The notes below the pieces were generated by a model, which searched no databases, was not told where the DNA came from, and saw only the letters and a program-made list of their open reading frames with translations. Positions 32,149 through 42,843 of a stretch of DNA of 64,000 nt are shown in pieces. Numbering within the stretch: the first letter of the stretch is position 1; each line of letters opens with the position of its first letter. Origin of the DNA: Blepharisma stoltei (Eukaryota; Ciliophora; Heterotrichea; Heterotrichida; Blepharismidae). The DNA is taken from assembly GCA_914767885.1 (NCBI GenBank), contig CAJZBQ010000064.1, forward strand, positions 186,001-250,000, written 5' to 3'. Made by a program: the position numbers and the translations under genes.

Positions 32149-32934
32149 TTAGCATAAATCTTTAAAAATATTTTGCTCTCTCTCCATATGGAGCAAGTCC
32201 TTCAAAGCCATCATGCAATTATAATGGATTCAATCTTCACCATTTGCTCTTATCATTATACCATCGCTCTTTCTGCATGCAGTGCACTTTAGTACTGACG
32301 GAGTTTTCTTTAATTTGCAAGGAAGACACTGGAATTTGTCTAATTTTTCTTGGCACATTAAAATGGTGTGGGCGAGATACTCATCTTCTTAACTCCTACA
32401 GTTGACGCCCGCAAGGGAGCACAAGACCTTGGGTAAGATAGAATGGCATTCGGGAATGCTTATACCGCCAGGTTTTACCTGATAAGACTAAGCGCAATTT
32501 CGGTTTTAACGATTGCAAGCTTAATATAGATCAGGGTTTTAGCCTGGATCAGAGAGGTGGTTATTTTTGTAGGCCATCGGGACTATTACCAGCGTGAAGC
32601 CAGGAGTTACGCCTTGGAAAATGGATTTCCATTGTTGCAGGATTCGCTAAAAAAATTAAACCGATTTGAATTTGCATGACGAGCAACTTTTTTTAATGCC
32701 TGGCACATTGGCACAACCCTTCCAACTGTCGAGCAAAAAGTGCAGGTACTTGCCAGGCTAGAGTAAACCTTCAAGATGTCGTGAAATGCGAGCTGGTAAC
32801 CAAGCGGGAAAGAGTTAGGAAGGGGCTAGTACTCTGGGAATTCAGTGAACTTTTCTATAATTAATATTAAAATAAGCTAATTTTACTTGAGAATAAATAT
32901 ATGACTTGCAGCTTTTACAGCAAATTTTGTTCAT
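32149..32934 (-). CDS. Small PHD-like zinc-finger protein
   Basis: 88 residues after removing 32359-32877. Sequence order: MNKICCKSCKSYIYSQ, VKLMCQEKLDKFQCLPCK, VLKCTACRKSDG, WIHYNCMMAL. The Cys-x2-Cys pairs, then Trp-x-His-x2-Cys, resemble an extended-PHD/PHD zinc-binding layout. One UGA encodes the Trp before HYNC. It lies directly upstream of the SET gene on the same strand, 130 bp away, and could act with it; that is only positional. The exact left boundary of the insertion was chosen to keep the frame. Confidence 0.55.
32359..32877 (+). mobile_element. IES containing a SINE-like element, 519 bp
   Basis: The element starts ATTAAAATGGTGTGGGCGAG and has CTTAACTCCTACAG like the one ending at 30840. 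ATTAAAAT occurs at both ends (near 32358 and 32868), a probable target duplication. The TA pair that keeps the frame lies just outside it on the right (32878-79). Confidence 0.6.
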
Positions 32935-33435
32935 TATTTTATTTAAACATTAATTCCAAAGAAAAAGGGGACACTGCATTAAAAAACAAATACGAAAATC
33001 AAAAATTATAAGTCTCTTTTATAATATCTACAAGCCAAAAAAATTAATTGACAAATAAGAAGCATTATTCTTTAATTTTACTTTTATATAAGAAATATTT
33101 TAATGCAAATATTGTACCAAAATAACTATAATTTCTTTGCTCTTTTCAAGTCTCATTGATAAGCCTATTTTGCCTTCTCATCTCTAATGAATTATACCTA
33201 ATTACAATAAATAAAAAAATTCTAATGGCTAGCTCTTATCATATCTGATATTTAAATAGGATAGCCGTTGCCAGTAGATATATTTTTATTAATAGTAATT
33301 AGGTATATATTATTAAGTTATAGCTTTCTCCTTGTTAATCCTAAATTTATCATTAACTTTTAGTATATAAAAACAATGAATTTTATAAAAAGTCTATCGT
33401 AAAATATGGGCGGGCTTCATGATATAAATATATAA
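32935..33435. other. AT-rich intergenic stretch
   Basis: About 500 bp between divergent genes. No coding pattern or repeat ends are recognised. Confidence 0.4.
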
Positions 33436-35141
33436 ATGGATAAATACACTTTTCCTCTCTTGAGCCCAGGAGATATTTACACTCATTTACGCAATTCCCT
33501 TGGCTTTGCTGCACTTTCTGAAGAAGATATAACCAAGCCAAAATTTGACACTATACGTGAAATTTATGTTCATCTCCTGCAAGTAATTCTCCACAAGCCA
33601 AAAGAGGAATTTCTTCTATCAAAACCTGAACATTTGCAAATAATGAGAAACCCTGAACTTTATGATAATTCGATTCCAACAGCTACTATTTACACAAAAG
33701 TATCTAAGATCCTTAATAGAATTGGCTGTAAAGATGATCCTTTTAAGCTCCAAGACTTATTATTTCCTGATTTTAAAAGAACCCGAAAATTTTTATCAGC
33801 ATTTATAAATTACATCAAATTTATGACTGAAGAACAAGAGCTCATTTTTGATAAAAACCAGGAATCTATACTAATGAGAGTGGCTACAGAAGACTATTTA
33901 AGAATTAAAGAAGAATACGAAAAATCATTGGCAGAAGTACAAACACTTAAGAGAAAAAGACAAGAAAAACTGCCTGTAATTGAAGAAAAACAGCAAAGAA
34001 TCATGCTATTTGACCAAGAAAAACAAAAAATTTTAGAAAAAAGAGAAATGATTGAAAAAAATATTGAAAATTTAGAAAAAGAAATAAATGAGTGTGAGCA
34101 GAAAAACTCACAGTATGAGATCAAGCACCAAGAACTGGTAAAAGAAATTGCAATGGCAAATAAAGAAATAGTAGAGTCTCCACATAAAATAAAGCTTCCA
34201 CTAGAGCAGCTAAAAGAAAGATTGCAAAATGAAAGAAATGATTTTGATGAAGAACAAACAAAATCTAGAGAGACTGGAAACAAAATCGATATAATGGAAA
34301 AAATCATGGTATCTGTAAAAACAGCTGGCTCTCTTATAGAAAATTGTGCTATTAGTATGGGCAGATACAAAGAATTGGAACGCCAAGTCAACCAACAAAA
34401 GCAGCGATCTTTAGAATTGGAAAAAGAAATTCGGCAAAAAAAGATGACCCATTCAGGCCTTGAAAATGATTTACGGGCTTTAGAAGACAGAGTTAACTGT
34501 ATTATTAATAAAATGGTGAGGAATTTTATACTTCGCCCGCCTTCTTTATGGTGCTTTACCGCTTTTCCCTCTTATATAAAAGATAGAACTCTTCAGGTTG
34601 AACAACGCTGGAGGAAAATCGGATAGAGCGAGACAGAGTGCCAAGCGCTAGTGTTCCCGCACTTCTGGATTCCCAAATAACTTCAATGGACTCGCAGGAG
34701 CGAGTTCAACAATAGCTCGAGAGCAGCGACAATATGGATAAAAATGACGTCTCCCCACGCTGCTCAATAAGAGGCCTAACTGGAAATTAGTTAAATTAAG
34801 CTAATTGTTGTTAGGCTAACCGTATCAATAAGGCTGCTGAAAGCAAAATATTTACTCTCGACAAATCAATTGACCAAAAGCAAGGAGAAAAATCAAATTT
34901 GCTGGAGCAAAAAAGAAACACTGAAAAAATGGTCAAAGAACACCAAGCACAATTATCAGAACTCATAGTAGACTTCGAAAATAAACAAGCAGAGCATAAC
35001 TCGCAAATGCTTTATTTAGAAAATGAGCACACAAAACTGATAAAACGAGCTGAAGAGTACAGAAGAAATATAGAAGGAATGTTTGAAAATTTTGATGAGC
35101 AGCTGGATAATAAAGAAAATTTTATAAGTAAAAATAATTAA
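33436..35141 (+). CDS. NUF2: NUF2 kinetochore protein (Ndc80 complex)
   Basis: 460 residues after removing 34494-34816, close to human NUF2 (464). The N-terminal calponin-homology-like domain begins MDKYTFPLLSPGDIYTHLRN. It continues KPKFDTIREIYVHLLQ, ELYDNSIPTATIYTKVSKIL and FPDFKRTRKFLSAFINYIKF, each matching the NUF2 pattern (FP...I..., ...KRT..FLS..INF..F). The remainder is long coiled coil that pairs with NDC80. It joins microtubules to kinetochores in mitosis and meiosis. The join reads EDRVNRINKAAESKIF. It is followed after only 16 bp by the MRT4 gene on the same strand. Confidence 0.85.
34494..34816 (+). mobile_element. 323-bp insertion in NUF2, SINE-like 5' end
   Basis: TA-bounded within TAAC(T/C)GTAT repeats (34494 and 34817). 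Near the left end is AATAAAATGGTGAGGAATT, matching the AAAATGG 5' signature. It contains GC-rich GTGTTCCCGCACTTC and CCACGCTGCTC blocks. Confidence 0.7.
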
Positions 35142-35157
35142 TAAATTTTGTATAAAA

Positions 35158-35817
35158 ATGGGCAAATCTTCAAAGAGGTCTAAAGATGTTTCTCTGACAA
35201 AAGTGAAGCCAAAAGGCAAAGAACTAAAAACAAAAATCATTGACCAGTTTAATGAGTTTTTATCCCAGTTCCCGACTGTTATTGCCTTCCAATATCACAA
35301 TTTTAAGACTCATCCATTCCAGGAGATCAGAGAGATGTACACAAATAGCAAATTTTTGCTAGGAAAATCCTCTGTGTTGAAAAAAGCAATAATCCAAGCA
35401 CAAAAGGCTGAAAATAGGCCAAATCTTGATGAGCTGGCAAATCATATGGTTGGAAGCTGCGGGCTTATGTTTACCAGAGAAAACAAAGATGATATCATAA
35501 GTCACTTTTTGACTTGGAGAGAAAGCTCAAGCTTAAATCCAGGCCAAGTCGCTAGCGAGGATGTAATTATTCCTGCAGGCGCTGGCACCTTTACAAAATT
35601 TTCTAACACAATTGAGCCTTATTTAAGAAATTTAGGTCTTCCCACAAGACTCCATGAAGGTGTAATTGAAGTCCTTAAAGACTTTACAGTTTGCCGTGCA
35701 GGTGAAGAGGTTAACCCTGAAAAATGCAGAATTCTAAGGCTTTTAGACATAAAGCAAGGTGAGATGAGAATAATACCGAAGGGCATTTGGGAAAATGGCC
35801 AATATAAAGAACTTTAA
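35158..35817 (+). CDS. MRT4: MRT4/MRTO4 ribosome-assembly factor
   Basis: 219 residues, beginning MGKSSKRSKDVSLTKVKPKG, the usual basic start of MRT4 (P0-like) proteins. Next are the L10/P0 core (IAFQYHNFKTHPFQEIREMY ... GKSSVLKKAI) and the MRT4-type second domain (SCGLMFTREN, DFARAG-like AGAGTFTKFS, LGLPTRLHEGVIE). MRT4 occupies the P0 stalk site on pre-60S particles in the nucleolus until P0 replaces it. Full length, with no insertions. It lies 16 bp after NUF2. Confidence 0.85.
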   Translation: MGKSSKRSKDVSLTKVKPKGKELKTKIIDQFNEFLSQFPTVIAFQYHNFKTHPFQEIREMYTNSKFLLGKSSVLKKAIIQAQKAENRPNLDELANHMVGSCGLMFTRENKDDIISHFLTWRESSSLNPGQVASEDVIIPAGAGTFTKFSNTIEPYLRNLGLPTRLHEGVIEVLKDFTVCRAGEEVNPEKCRILRLLDIKQGEMRIIPKGIWENGQYKEL

Positions 35818-36085
35818 TATTACAAGTTGAATTTAGGAACTACGGATAAGGTTACTATTAATTAAAATCCTTTTTTTTTCTCAACTTGTAAGCGAGAGCA
35901 GTGTCAGCTCTGAATAATGGTGTAGATGAATCCAATCGATAAAATCTAACTACCTCAAGCCTCAAAAGGACTCTCTTATCGGGCCATCAATAGTCTTTTA
36001 AGTCCAAAGCCATCAAATAATTATTGGTTCCTCTCACCAGGACCGCTAAAAGGGAGTTTGCCTTTTAAGAGCATGCCATTTTAAA
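35818..36085. other. Intergenic spacer between convergent genes
   Basis: 268 bp, with GC-richer blocks (GCGAGAGCAGTGTCAGCTC, TCTCACCAGGACCGC). Possibly a repeat remnant; nothing identified. Confidence 0.35.
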
Positions 36086-36568
36086 TTATGAGTTGAATTT
36101 AATCTTTTCTTTTGATAAAGTTTTAGGTTTGCCGATAAGTTTTAACATCCCTTCTTCTGATTCTCGCAAATTGAATTTTCTTTTGTTTACACTTTTAGCT
36201 GAAAGATCATAAAATTTATGCAATTTTGGTGCAGTAGGAGATTTTGGAGACCTTCCTAAAGTGTGAGCCTGAGGAAGTGAAATGTTTAAATCTGGGGTAT
36301 GCGTTTCAACCATTAAAGGATTAGATATTCTTTTATAAAATAACGGAGTTTGGCTTCTTTTGAAATAGCGTGATACAGCTTTTTCAGAGTTTTCTTGTTC
36401 TTCTTTTAATTTGTTTAAAATATGCAATGGGCCTTCTTTGTGATTTTTATCTCTTTCTATTTGTATTGCAAGTAGTTTGCTAAAGAGCTCATTATATTCA
36501 AATCTGACTCCATATTTCGTCGGGTCTCGAAGTTTTCTTTTTCTTTGTGTTGTGTCGTTATTTATCAT
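36086..36568 (-). CDS. Basic protein of unknown function
   Basis: 160 residues, MINNDTTQRKRKLRDPTKYG to KEKIKFNS. It is Lys/Arg/Ser-rich with Ser-Pro and Thr-Pro sites (GRSPKSPTAPK, RSQTPLF). Likely disordered and phosphorylated. The N-terminal RKRKLRDPTKYGVRFEYNELFSKLL could be a short conserved motif. Its start is 20 bp from the stop of the next minus-strand gene. Family not recognised. Confidence 0.6.
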   Translation of the reverse strand: MINNDTTQRKRKLRDPTKYGVRFEYNELFSKLLAIQIERDKNHKEGPLHILNKLKEEQENSEKAVSRYFKRSQTPLFYKRISNPLMVETHTPDLNISLPQAHTLGRSPKSPTAPKLHKFYDLSAKSVNKRKFNLRESEEGMLKLIGKPKTLSKEKIKFNS

Positions 36569-36588
36569 TATAAAAATTAATTAAAAAA

Positions 36589-38803
36589 TTATGGAATAGC
36601 ATTTTTGAGCTCTTCCATGCTTATTATAAAGTTTTGATGCTTTTGCTTCATTGATGCATTATTTTGGCTTGAAAAATCGATTTTTATAGAGGTTTCATCT
36701 TCGTCAAATGTCACTTCGGCTTTTAGCTTTTCTAAATCTCAGAAGCTTTTAGTATTTTTCTCTTCATTGCTTGTTTTGTCTTCTTCGTCATTATTTGTTT
36801 CTTGATCAATTTTTGCAAATTCACTGCCTTCAAGCCTTGTCTCGAGAATCTGTACCACTTTCTCTTGAATCCCTGATGCTAAATTGCTGATTTTATTTTT
36901 CCTTTTTAAATTTTCTGTGATCCTCTCTAATTCTTCTACAGGTGGGAATTTTGTCCTTGTGTTTGGATCTTTTGGGCAGTCTTCTTTTATATGTCCGAAT
37001 TCTCTGCAGCTCTATATTAAATTTACAGTACACAAATTTGATACAGTTTTTGTCTGATTTAACTCAAACTCATCATCTTCTTTAGAAATATGCTTACTCT
37101 CCCATTGTAAATTGGAACAAAAAAATCTATTTCATAAAACTTAATATATAAGCTTTATTCAACTGTTTAAATAATATTCTAATAAGTTTTCTAGTTAAAA
37201 ATACAAAAATATACAGTAAATTTTCGAATTTGGCAATATGAAATTAGACATCAAAGCTATTTACATAATTTTTTTTCTCTTGTATAAAAAATAATTTAAA
37301 TGGTTAATTCACCGATATTTTGTTCCACTTTAGGGAAAAAGTTAGAAGTGACACACCCAGATGCTTCTTTTCCTATTTTCCCACAGCAAAATCATATATC
37401 ATCTATAATCTTGCTTGGATGTGTTCTACATGATCAATTGAAATTATCTTTTTCTGTATAAGGCCTTTGGCAATTTTTGCAGATTCTTTCATCTGCTTCA
37501 GAGCTAGCAAAACGATGCTGAAAAGATTTCAGTCTCATACGTAATCGGTTATATTCTTGATTCAAATCTCCAAATTTTTTTTCAAATTCGCTAGCTTGAA
37601 GCTTATATTTTTCTCTTTCCTGTTGGGCAGTTTGCAATTCTCGCTGAAAATTTCCTGCGTTTTCTTTAAAAGTCCTGACTATTCTGTCACGTTGGTTTTT
37701 TAAGTCATCTTTTACGATACTTAGTTCTTGAGAAGCTTCAAGTAAAGAGTCTTTAACCTTAATAATACTATTAAGTTCTTCAATTAAATTCAGGTTAAAG
37801 CTTGCAAGGAAAAATAAATTTTTACGGAGAATTTCAATTTCATTTTCAAGCTGAGAAGCAAGTGAAGCATTCCCTGCAATATGGTCAAATGCTGTAAAAA
37901 GACCTTTTAAGCGCTCTCCCATAATTTCGTTTTCAAGGACTAATAAAGAGGCACCATGCTCGAGCTGAATTGCTTTATTTCTTAATTTATCATTACCAGC
38001 TTTTTCTTCATGCAGCTCTTTGCTTAACTTTTCTTTAATTTCAAAACATTGGTCATATTTTTCTTTGTATTCTTCTAGCTGCAGTTTCATAAATGTAAAA
38101 TTAATTGCTAAATTACTGCAATCGTGCTGCAATGATAAGCACTGCAAGTTTAATGCAAAAATCAATTAAAAATGCCAGTTAGGGGTAGGACTTAGGCCCT
38201 AAATCCGAGTTTAGTGAGAGAAGTCTACGGCTTCTTGTGAAGATTTATTTTAAACTTTAACTTAAATGCAAAAATATTGGTTTCATTTTGGATATTTTTC
38301 TCTTTTAGTTTTTCATACTCATAATTAATTGATTCTTTTTCTTGCGTTATCTCATAAACTTTTCTCTGCAAACTTTCATTTTTTTCTCTTAACTTTTGTA
38401 TTTCGCGATTTAGCTGGGTGCTTAAATTTAATTCAGCATATACAGTTCCTTCATGCTCACTGAAGCTTTGACTCCTCTTTTCTTCATCTTTTAGCCCAAA
38501 TACCCTTTTTCTAAGTTTTTCCGTCCTATTTCGGTTATCATAGTTAAACATAGGTATCAAAAAATCTTTAATTACTTGGGCAGCTGTTTCTGGGTTAACC
38601 TTAATTCCATTTCTCATCGTTCTGTTTTTAATTTTATACAAATTTGGAAAATTTTGTGATGAATTTAAAATAGAATTTTTAGTATCTGTAGGAGTGCTCA
38701 TTTTTCTTTTATGCCTATTTGAAGATGCTGGAGAGAATGATCTTGATATAGACCAAGCTAAGGATGATGAGATTGTCTGAGAAAGATTTTGTGCCTTCGA
38801 CAT
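36589..38803 (-). CDS. Coiled-coil protein with CHORD-like and CCHC zinc fingers
   Basis: 614 residues after removing 38151-38257, 37095-37342 and the intron 37012-37026. The N-terminus is Ser-rich (SQTISSSLAWSISRS). Long coiled coil spans residues ~150-400. A zinc module follows: CKNCQRPYTEKDNFNWSC.THP...DDIWFCCGK...SGC, resembling CHORD-type fingers (one Trp is UGA). Then comes a zinc knuckle CTSCREFGHIKEDC (C-x2-C-x4-H-x4-C), formed only after intron removal, and an acidic C-terminus. Possible roles include RNA or tubulin-associated scaffolding; not established. All joins keep the frame. Confidence 0.7.
37012..37026 (-). other. 15-nt intron
   Basis: Minus strand GTAAATTTAATATAG. Removal joins NLCT to SCREFGH, completing a CCHC knuckle. 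Confidence 0.85.
37095..37342. mobile_element. IES, 248 bp, TTGGAACAAAA-group ends
   Basis: Left TACTCTCCCATTGTAAATTG then GAACAAAA; right TTTTGTTCCACTTTAGGG. TA-bounded (37095-96 and 37343-44). The join gives GCVTSKHISK in frame. Confidence 0.75.
38151..38257. other. IES, 107 bp
   Basis: TA-bounded with TTAAA at both ends on the minus strand. It includes an ATTTTTGCATT near-duplicate of the flanking exon. The join gives IFAFKLNLQCLSL; it contains UAG in frame. Confidence 0.6.
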
Positions 38804-38861
38804 TATGATTACCTAACGATTATTCATCATATTTTTATTTACTTTATTATTTAGAAAAATA

Positions 38862-39374
38862 ATGAAAATCATGAGAGCTATGGGAACATTTATCCCTAAT
38901 AAATCACACAAATTTCCAAAGGACGGAAAATTGCTGATTTTTTCGACAGATTTGTTTAAAACGATGAACTTTTTCACTGGTGTTGGAGTATTAGGACAGA
39001 TAGGAAGTTTAGCTTATTTTCAGTTGGTGAATCCATCTTATTTTTCTATAGCTATATTTGGGATAAGTTTATGAGGCAGCATTTGGTCTTGAAGAGAGGC
39101 AAATTATGCGGTGGAAGATGTTAAACTTTTAACGGATGGAAAAATAATTGAAATAAGAACATGCAGCTTTAGAAAGAAGTATAAAATCATATATTTGCCA
39201 ATTATTGATATTAAAGGAAGCCAAGATAAAGGCTATTATTATCTCTTTCATAATAAGTGTCGATATTGGTTGGATAATAGTGGAACTATATTCCACAAAG
39301 ATTTATTTGACGCAATACTTAAAGGATCAGAAATTAGCACAACACTATTCATTAAAGAATTTAGGAATTACTAA
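38862..39374 (+). CDS. Two-helix membrane protein, TMEM223-like
   Basis: 170 residues; the frame includes two UGA codons read as Trp (LWGSIWSWREAN). Residues ~35-75 contain two hydrophobic helices (MNFFTGVGVLGQIGSLAYF and YFSIAIFGISLWGSIWS). A soluble beta-rich tail follows (VEDVKLLTDGKIIEIRTCSF...YLPIIDIKG). This order resembles small mitochondrial inner-membrane assembly proteins such as TMEM223/TMEM186; the assignment is tentative. Start at ATG 38862, 58 bp from a divergent gene. If UGA were a stop it would appear as two fragments. Confidence 0.5.
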
Positions 39375-39390
39375 AAGTAAAATAGTAGCT

Positions 39391-41588
39391 TTATATTGAT
39401 GATATAGAAGTTTCTTTTCAATAGCGCGATAAGGCGCATTCCTAGGTTTTACCGGATGATCTTAAACATATGAAAACTTGCTATTCTTTATTCATGGGGG
39501 AGAAAAACAGCCTAAATAAAGAATTCTGCCTGATCAATCTCGAGAACTTGAAGAGAGGCTGTGTGAAGAATTTACATTTTGGTTCGTCAAATGAATCTGA
39601 CGAGCCAATTCTGGCCAGTACTTGAAATGAAAAATGGTGTTGCCAGAATTTTATTAATTTTTTGATGGTGAGGATGATCAGAATTTTAATAAATGGCACA
39701 GGATCAGACAACTTATTCCTTTCAAACCGATCTAATAATTCCTTTGGTAATAATTATAACTGCTTTATAAAAGCCAAAGTTTGTGCTAAGCGCTTATTGT
39801 TCTTTACGAAATTACTAATGACTAACTTGGTTTTCGTTAGAAAATTAAAATGGAGTTAATAATTAAAAACTTGTTGATCGAGTTGTGTTTTTGCGGAAGG
39901 ATAGATTTCTAAACAAATGATGCCAATTTAATTATGATTAACTGCTTTATAAAAGCCAAAGTTTGTGCTAAGCGCTTGCTCTTCTTTCCGAGCTTACTAA
40001 TGACTAACTTGGTTTTCGTTAGAAAAATTAAAATGGAGTTAATAATTAAAAACTTGTTGATCGAGTTGTGTTTTTGCGGAAGGATAGATTTCTAAACAAA
40101 TGATGCCAATTTAATTATGACTAACTGCTTTATAAAAGCCAAAGTTTGTGCTAAGCGCTTGTTGCTCTTTACGAAGTTACTAATGATTCATATGGTTTTC
40201 GTTAGAAAATTAAAATGGAGTTAATAATTAAAAACTTGTTGATCGAGTTGTGTTTTTGCGGAAGGATAGATTTCTAAACAAATGATGCCAATTTAATTAT
40301 GATTAACTGCTTTATAAAAGCCAAAGTTTGTGCTATGCGTTTGTTGTTCTTTACGAACTTACTGATGACTCATATGGTTTTCGTTAGAAAATTAAAATGG
40401 AGTTAATAATTAAAAACTTGTTGATCGAGTTGTGTTTTTGCGGAAGGATAGATTTCTAAATAAATGATGCCAATTTAATTATGACTAAATGCTTTATAAA
40501 AGCCAAAGTTTGTGCTAAGCGCTTGTTGCTCTTTACGAAGTTACTAATGACTCATATGGTTTTCGTTAGAAAATTAAAATGGAGTTAATAATTAAAAACT
40601 TGTTGATCGAGTTGTGTTTTGCGGAAGGATAGATTTCTAAATAAATGATGCCAATTTAATTATGATTAACTGCTTTATAAAAGCCAAAGTTTGTGCTAAG
40701 CGCTTGCTCTTCTTTCGAGCTTACTAATGACTAACTTGGTTTTCGTTAGAAAATTAAAATGGAGTTAATAATTAAAAACTTGTTGATCGAATTGTGTTTT
40801 TGCGGAAGGATAGATTTCTAAACAAATGATGCCAATTTAATTATGATTAACTGCTTTATAAAAGCCAAAGTTTGTGCTAAGCGCTTGCTCTTCTTTCCGA
40901 GCTTACTAATGACTAACTTGGTTTTCGTTAGAAAATTAAAATGGAGTTAATAATTAAAAACTTGTTGATCGAGTTGTGTTTTTGCGGAAGGATAGATTTC
41001 TAAATAAATGATGCCAATTTAATTACGATTAACTGCTTTATAAAAGCCAAAGTTTGTGCTATGCGCTTGTTGTTCTTTACGAACTTTACTAATGATATTA
41101 AAATTTTACTCTTATAATATTTTTAAATTTCTTTCAAATGTTAAAAAATAAAATTTTAAAATAATTATATCAATATAAATAAATTTTTTATAAAAAAATA
41201 TTTTAAAATAAAATAATAATTTTATCTTTTATAAAATGGGGCTTTAATTTTAACAATATTTTTTAAGTGGGTTGTCCTATCCTGTGCCATTTATTAAAAT
41301 TCTGATCATACTTGCCATCAGAAAATTGATAAAATTCTGGCAACTATCATTTATAATTTCAAGTACCGGCCAGAATTGGCTTGCCAGATCCATTTGACGA
41401 ACCAAAAGTGTAAATTTGCAAATAGCCTCTCTTTAAGCTCTCGAGATTGATCAGCCAGTACTCTTTATTTTCACTGTATGACTCTCTTACAAAGAAGGAA
41501 CATCAGATTTTCATGGCCCAAAGACCTTTTAGTCAAACCAGGAAGCACGCCTTATCGCGCTATTGAAGAGAAAGTTCTATATCTGATT
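39391..41588. mobile_element. 2.2-kb inverted-repeat (foldback-like) element
   Basis: The two ends are inverted copies of about 320 bp. The left arm begins TATAGAAGTTTCTTTTCAAT; the complement of the right end begins TATAGAACTTTCTCTTCAAT. Both continue AGCGCGATAAGGCG ... AAATAAAGA ... TGATCAATCTCGAGA ... GGTTCGTCAAATG ... AATAAATGGCACAGGAT. The centre is a satellite array. No transposase is encoded, so it would be non-autonomous. It fills the spacer between two plus-strand genes, ending 10 bp before the RING gene start. Confidence 0.8.
39740..41092 (+). repeat. Satellite array, eight ~181-bp units
   Basis: CTGCTTTATAAAAGCCAAAG-type segments recur at about 39760, 39947, 40127, 40309, 40490, 40671, 40855 and 41037, a period of 179-187 bp. 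Each unit also has AATTAAAATGGAGTTAATAA, TTGATCGAGTTGTG and GCGGAAGGATAGATTTCTAA. Units differ by point changes, mainly after AAGCGCTTG. Confidence 0.9.
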
Positions 41589-41597
41589 TTAATTAAA

Positions 41598-42839
41598 ATG
41601 GGTTATGAAGTCGAGAGATTTATTGAATCTGTCAATGCTGAGCTGATATGTGAAATCTGTTCAGACGTTCTAGAGGATCCTATGGAATGCTCAGTTTGTC
41701 AGACAAATTTCTGTAAAACTTGCATCGAAGATTGAAGTAAGCGACGAAATGAGTGCCCAAAGAGGTGCAAGCTTGCTCTACAGAAGCCACACAGGTTTTT
41801 AAAACAAATCTTAGGGAATCTGAAGATTTACTGCCAAAATAAAAACGATGGATGCGAAGCTGTGATTAATCTAGAAAATCTGGTTAAACATGAAAATGAT
41901 GAATGCCTCTTCAAGAGAGTTAAATGTCGGTATTTAGATTGCAATGTATTTCTAGCCAAAAATATTATTGAAGAACATGAAAAAGATTGCGTCAAAAGAA
42001 CTATAGCCTGTGGAGATTGTGGAGAAGAATTTAAATATATCGACCTCGACAGCCACTCTTGTGTCAAATTTTTAGCTGGGATCGTCCAGACATTATCTCA
42101 AATCTCGAAAGAAAACGAAATAAAAATCTTTGAGCTGGAAAGAAAAATGAGAGAAAATGGAATCGACCAAAATATGGTACATCCAGGAGTCATATGTAAT
42201 AATTGCCATGATGAGCCAATAGTAGGTACGAGGAATGTATGTTTGGACTGCCAAAATTATAATCTCTGCTGAAAATGCAAAGCTTTAGCCAAGCATCCTC
42301 ATAATAATTTCTTTCAGCTTGCTCGAGCTGGAGAACATGAAGGAGTCACTTGTGATGGCTGCCAGATAACTCCGCTTCGTGGGATCAGATTTAACTGCAA
42401 AATCTGTGAAAATTTTGGTAATTTTTATATAGATTTTTGCCATGACTGTAAATTAACTATACCGCATAATCATGATTTTAATATTTGGGCACCTTATTTC
42501 ATATTTATTCGGCCTGTCGGAGAAATCCAAGTTGCTTTCAGAACTGGGGATATCATGATAAGGACATTTGAAATTGAAAATTTAGGAAACGAACCTATAA
42601 AAGATATTTTTATGAACTGCGTTGCTGGGGAATCATGCAGTATTTTATAATTAGTTCGGAGCTATGGGCTTTCTTTTAACCTTGAAATCCCTTCAAAGAC
42701 AGTAAAAATATTGACGATAAAAGAAAAAATCACCAAAGTTGAGCCAGGGAGCTATTTGGGATTATGAAGACTATCCACGATGGAAAGAAGGGCTTATTTT
42801 GGGCCTGAAATAAAGATAGAAATAATGATTATCGAATAA
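41598..42839 (+). CDS. RING-TRAF-ZZ-NBR1-domain protein
   Basis: 408 residues with intron 42641-42655. Start MGYEVERFIESVNAELICEICSDVLEDPM; this ATG is preferred because the upstream frame lies in the mobile element. Domains in order: RING (CEICSDVL...CSVCQTNFCKTCIEDW), TRAF-type fingers (CLFKRVKCRYLDCNVFLAKN...HEKDCVKRTIACGDC), two ZZ-like fingers (CNNCHDEPIVGTRNVCLDCQNYNLCWKC and CDGCQITPLRGIRFNCKIC), and an NBR1-like Ig domain (FRTGDIMIRTFEIENLGNEPIK). UGA encodes Trp twice, at conserved ZZ and RING positions. It suggests a ubiquitin ligase or adaptor linked to selective autophagy, by domain analogy. Confidence 0.8.
42641..42655 (+). other. 15-nt intron
   Basis: GTATTTTATAATTAG. Removal bypasses a UAA and joins GESC to IRSYGLSFNLEI within the NBR1-like domain. 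Confidence 0.85.
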
Positions 42840-42843
42840 ACTG

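Noticed and set aside
39740-41092. CRISPR array
   Set aside because: Units of about 181 bp are repeated as wholes; there are no short repeats with unique spacers, and the context is eukaryotic.
41478-41597. N-terminal extension MTLLQRRN... of the RING protein
   Set aside because: This stretch belongs to the right arm of the inverted-repeat element and is repeated in reverse at 39391-39480; family alignment starts at MGYEVERF.
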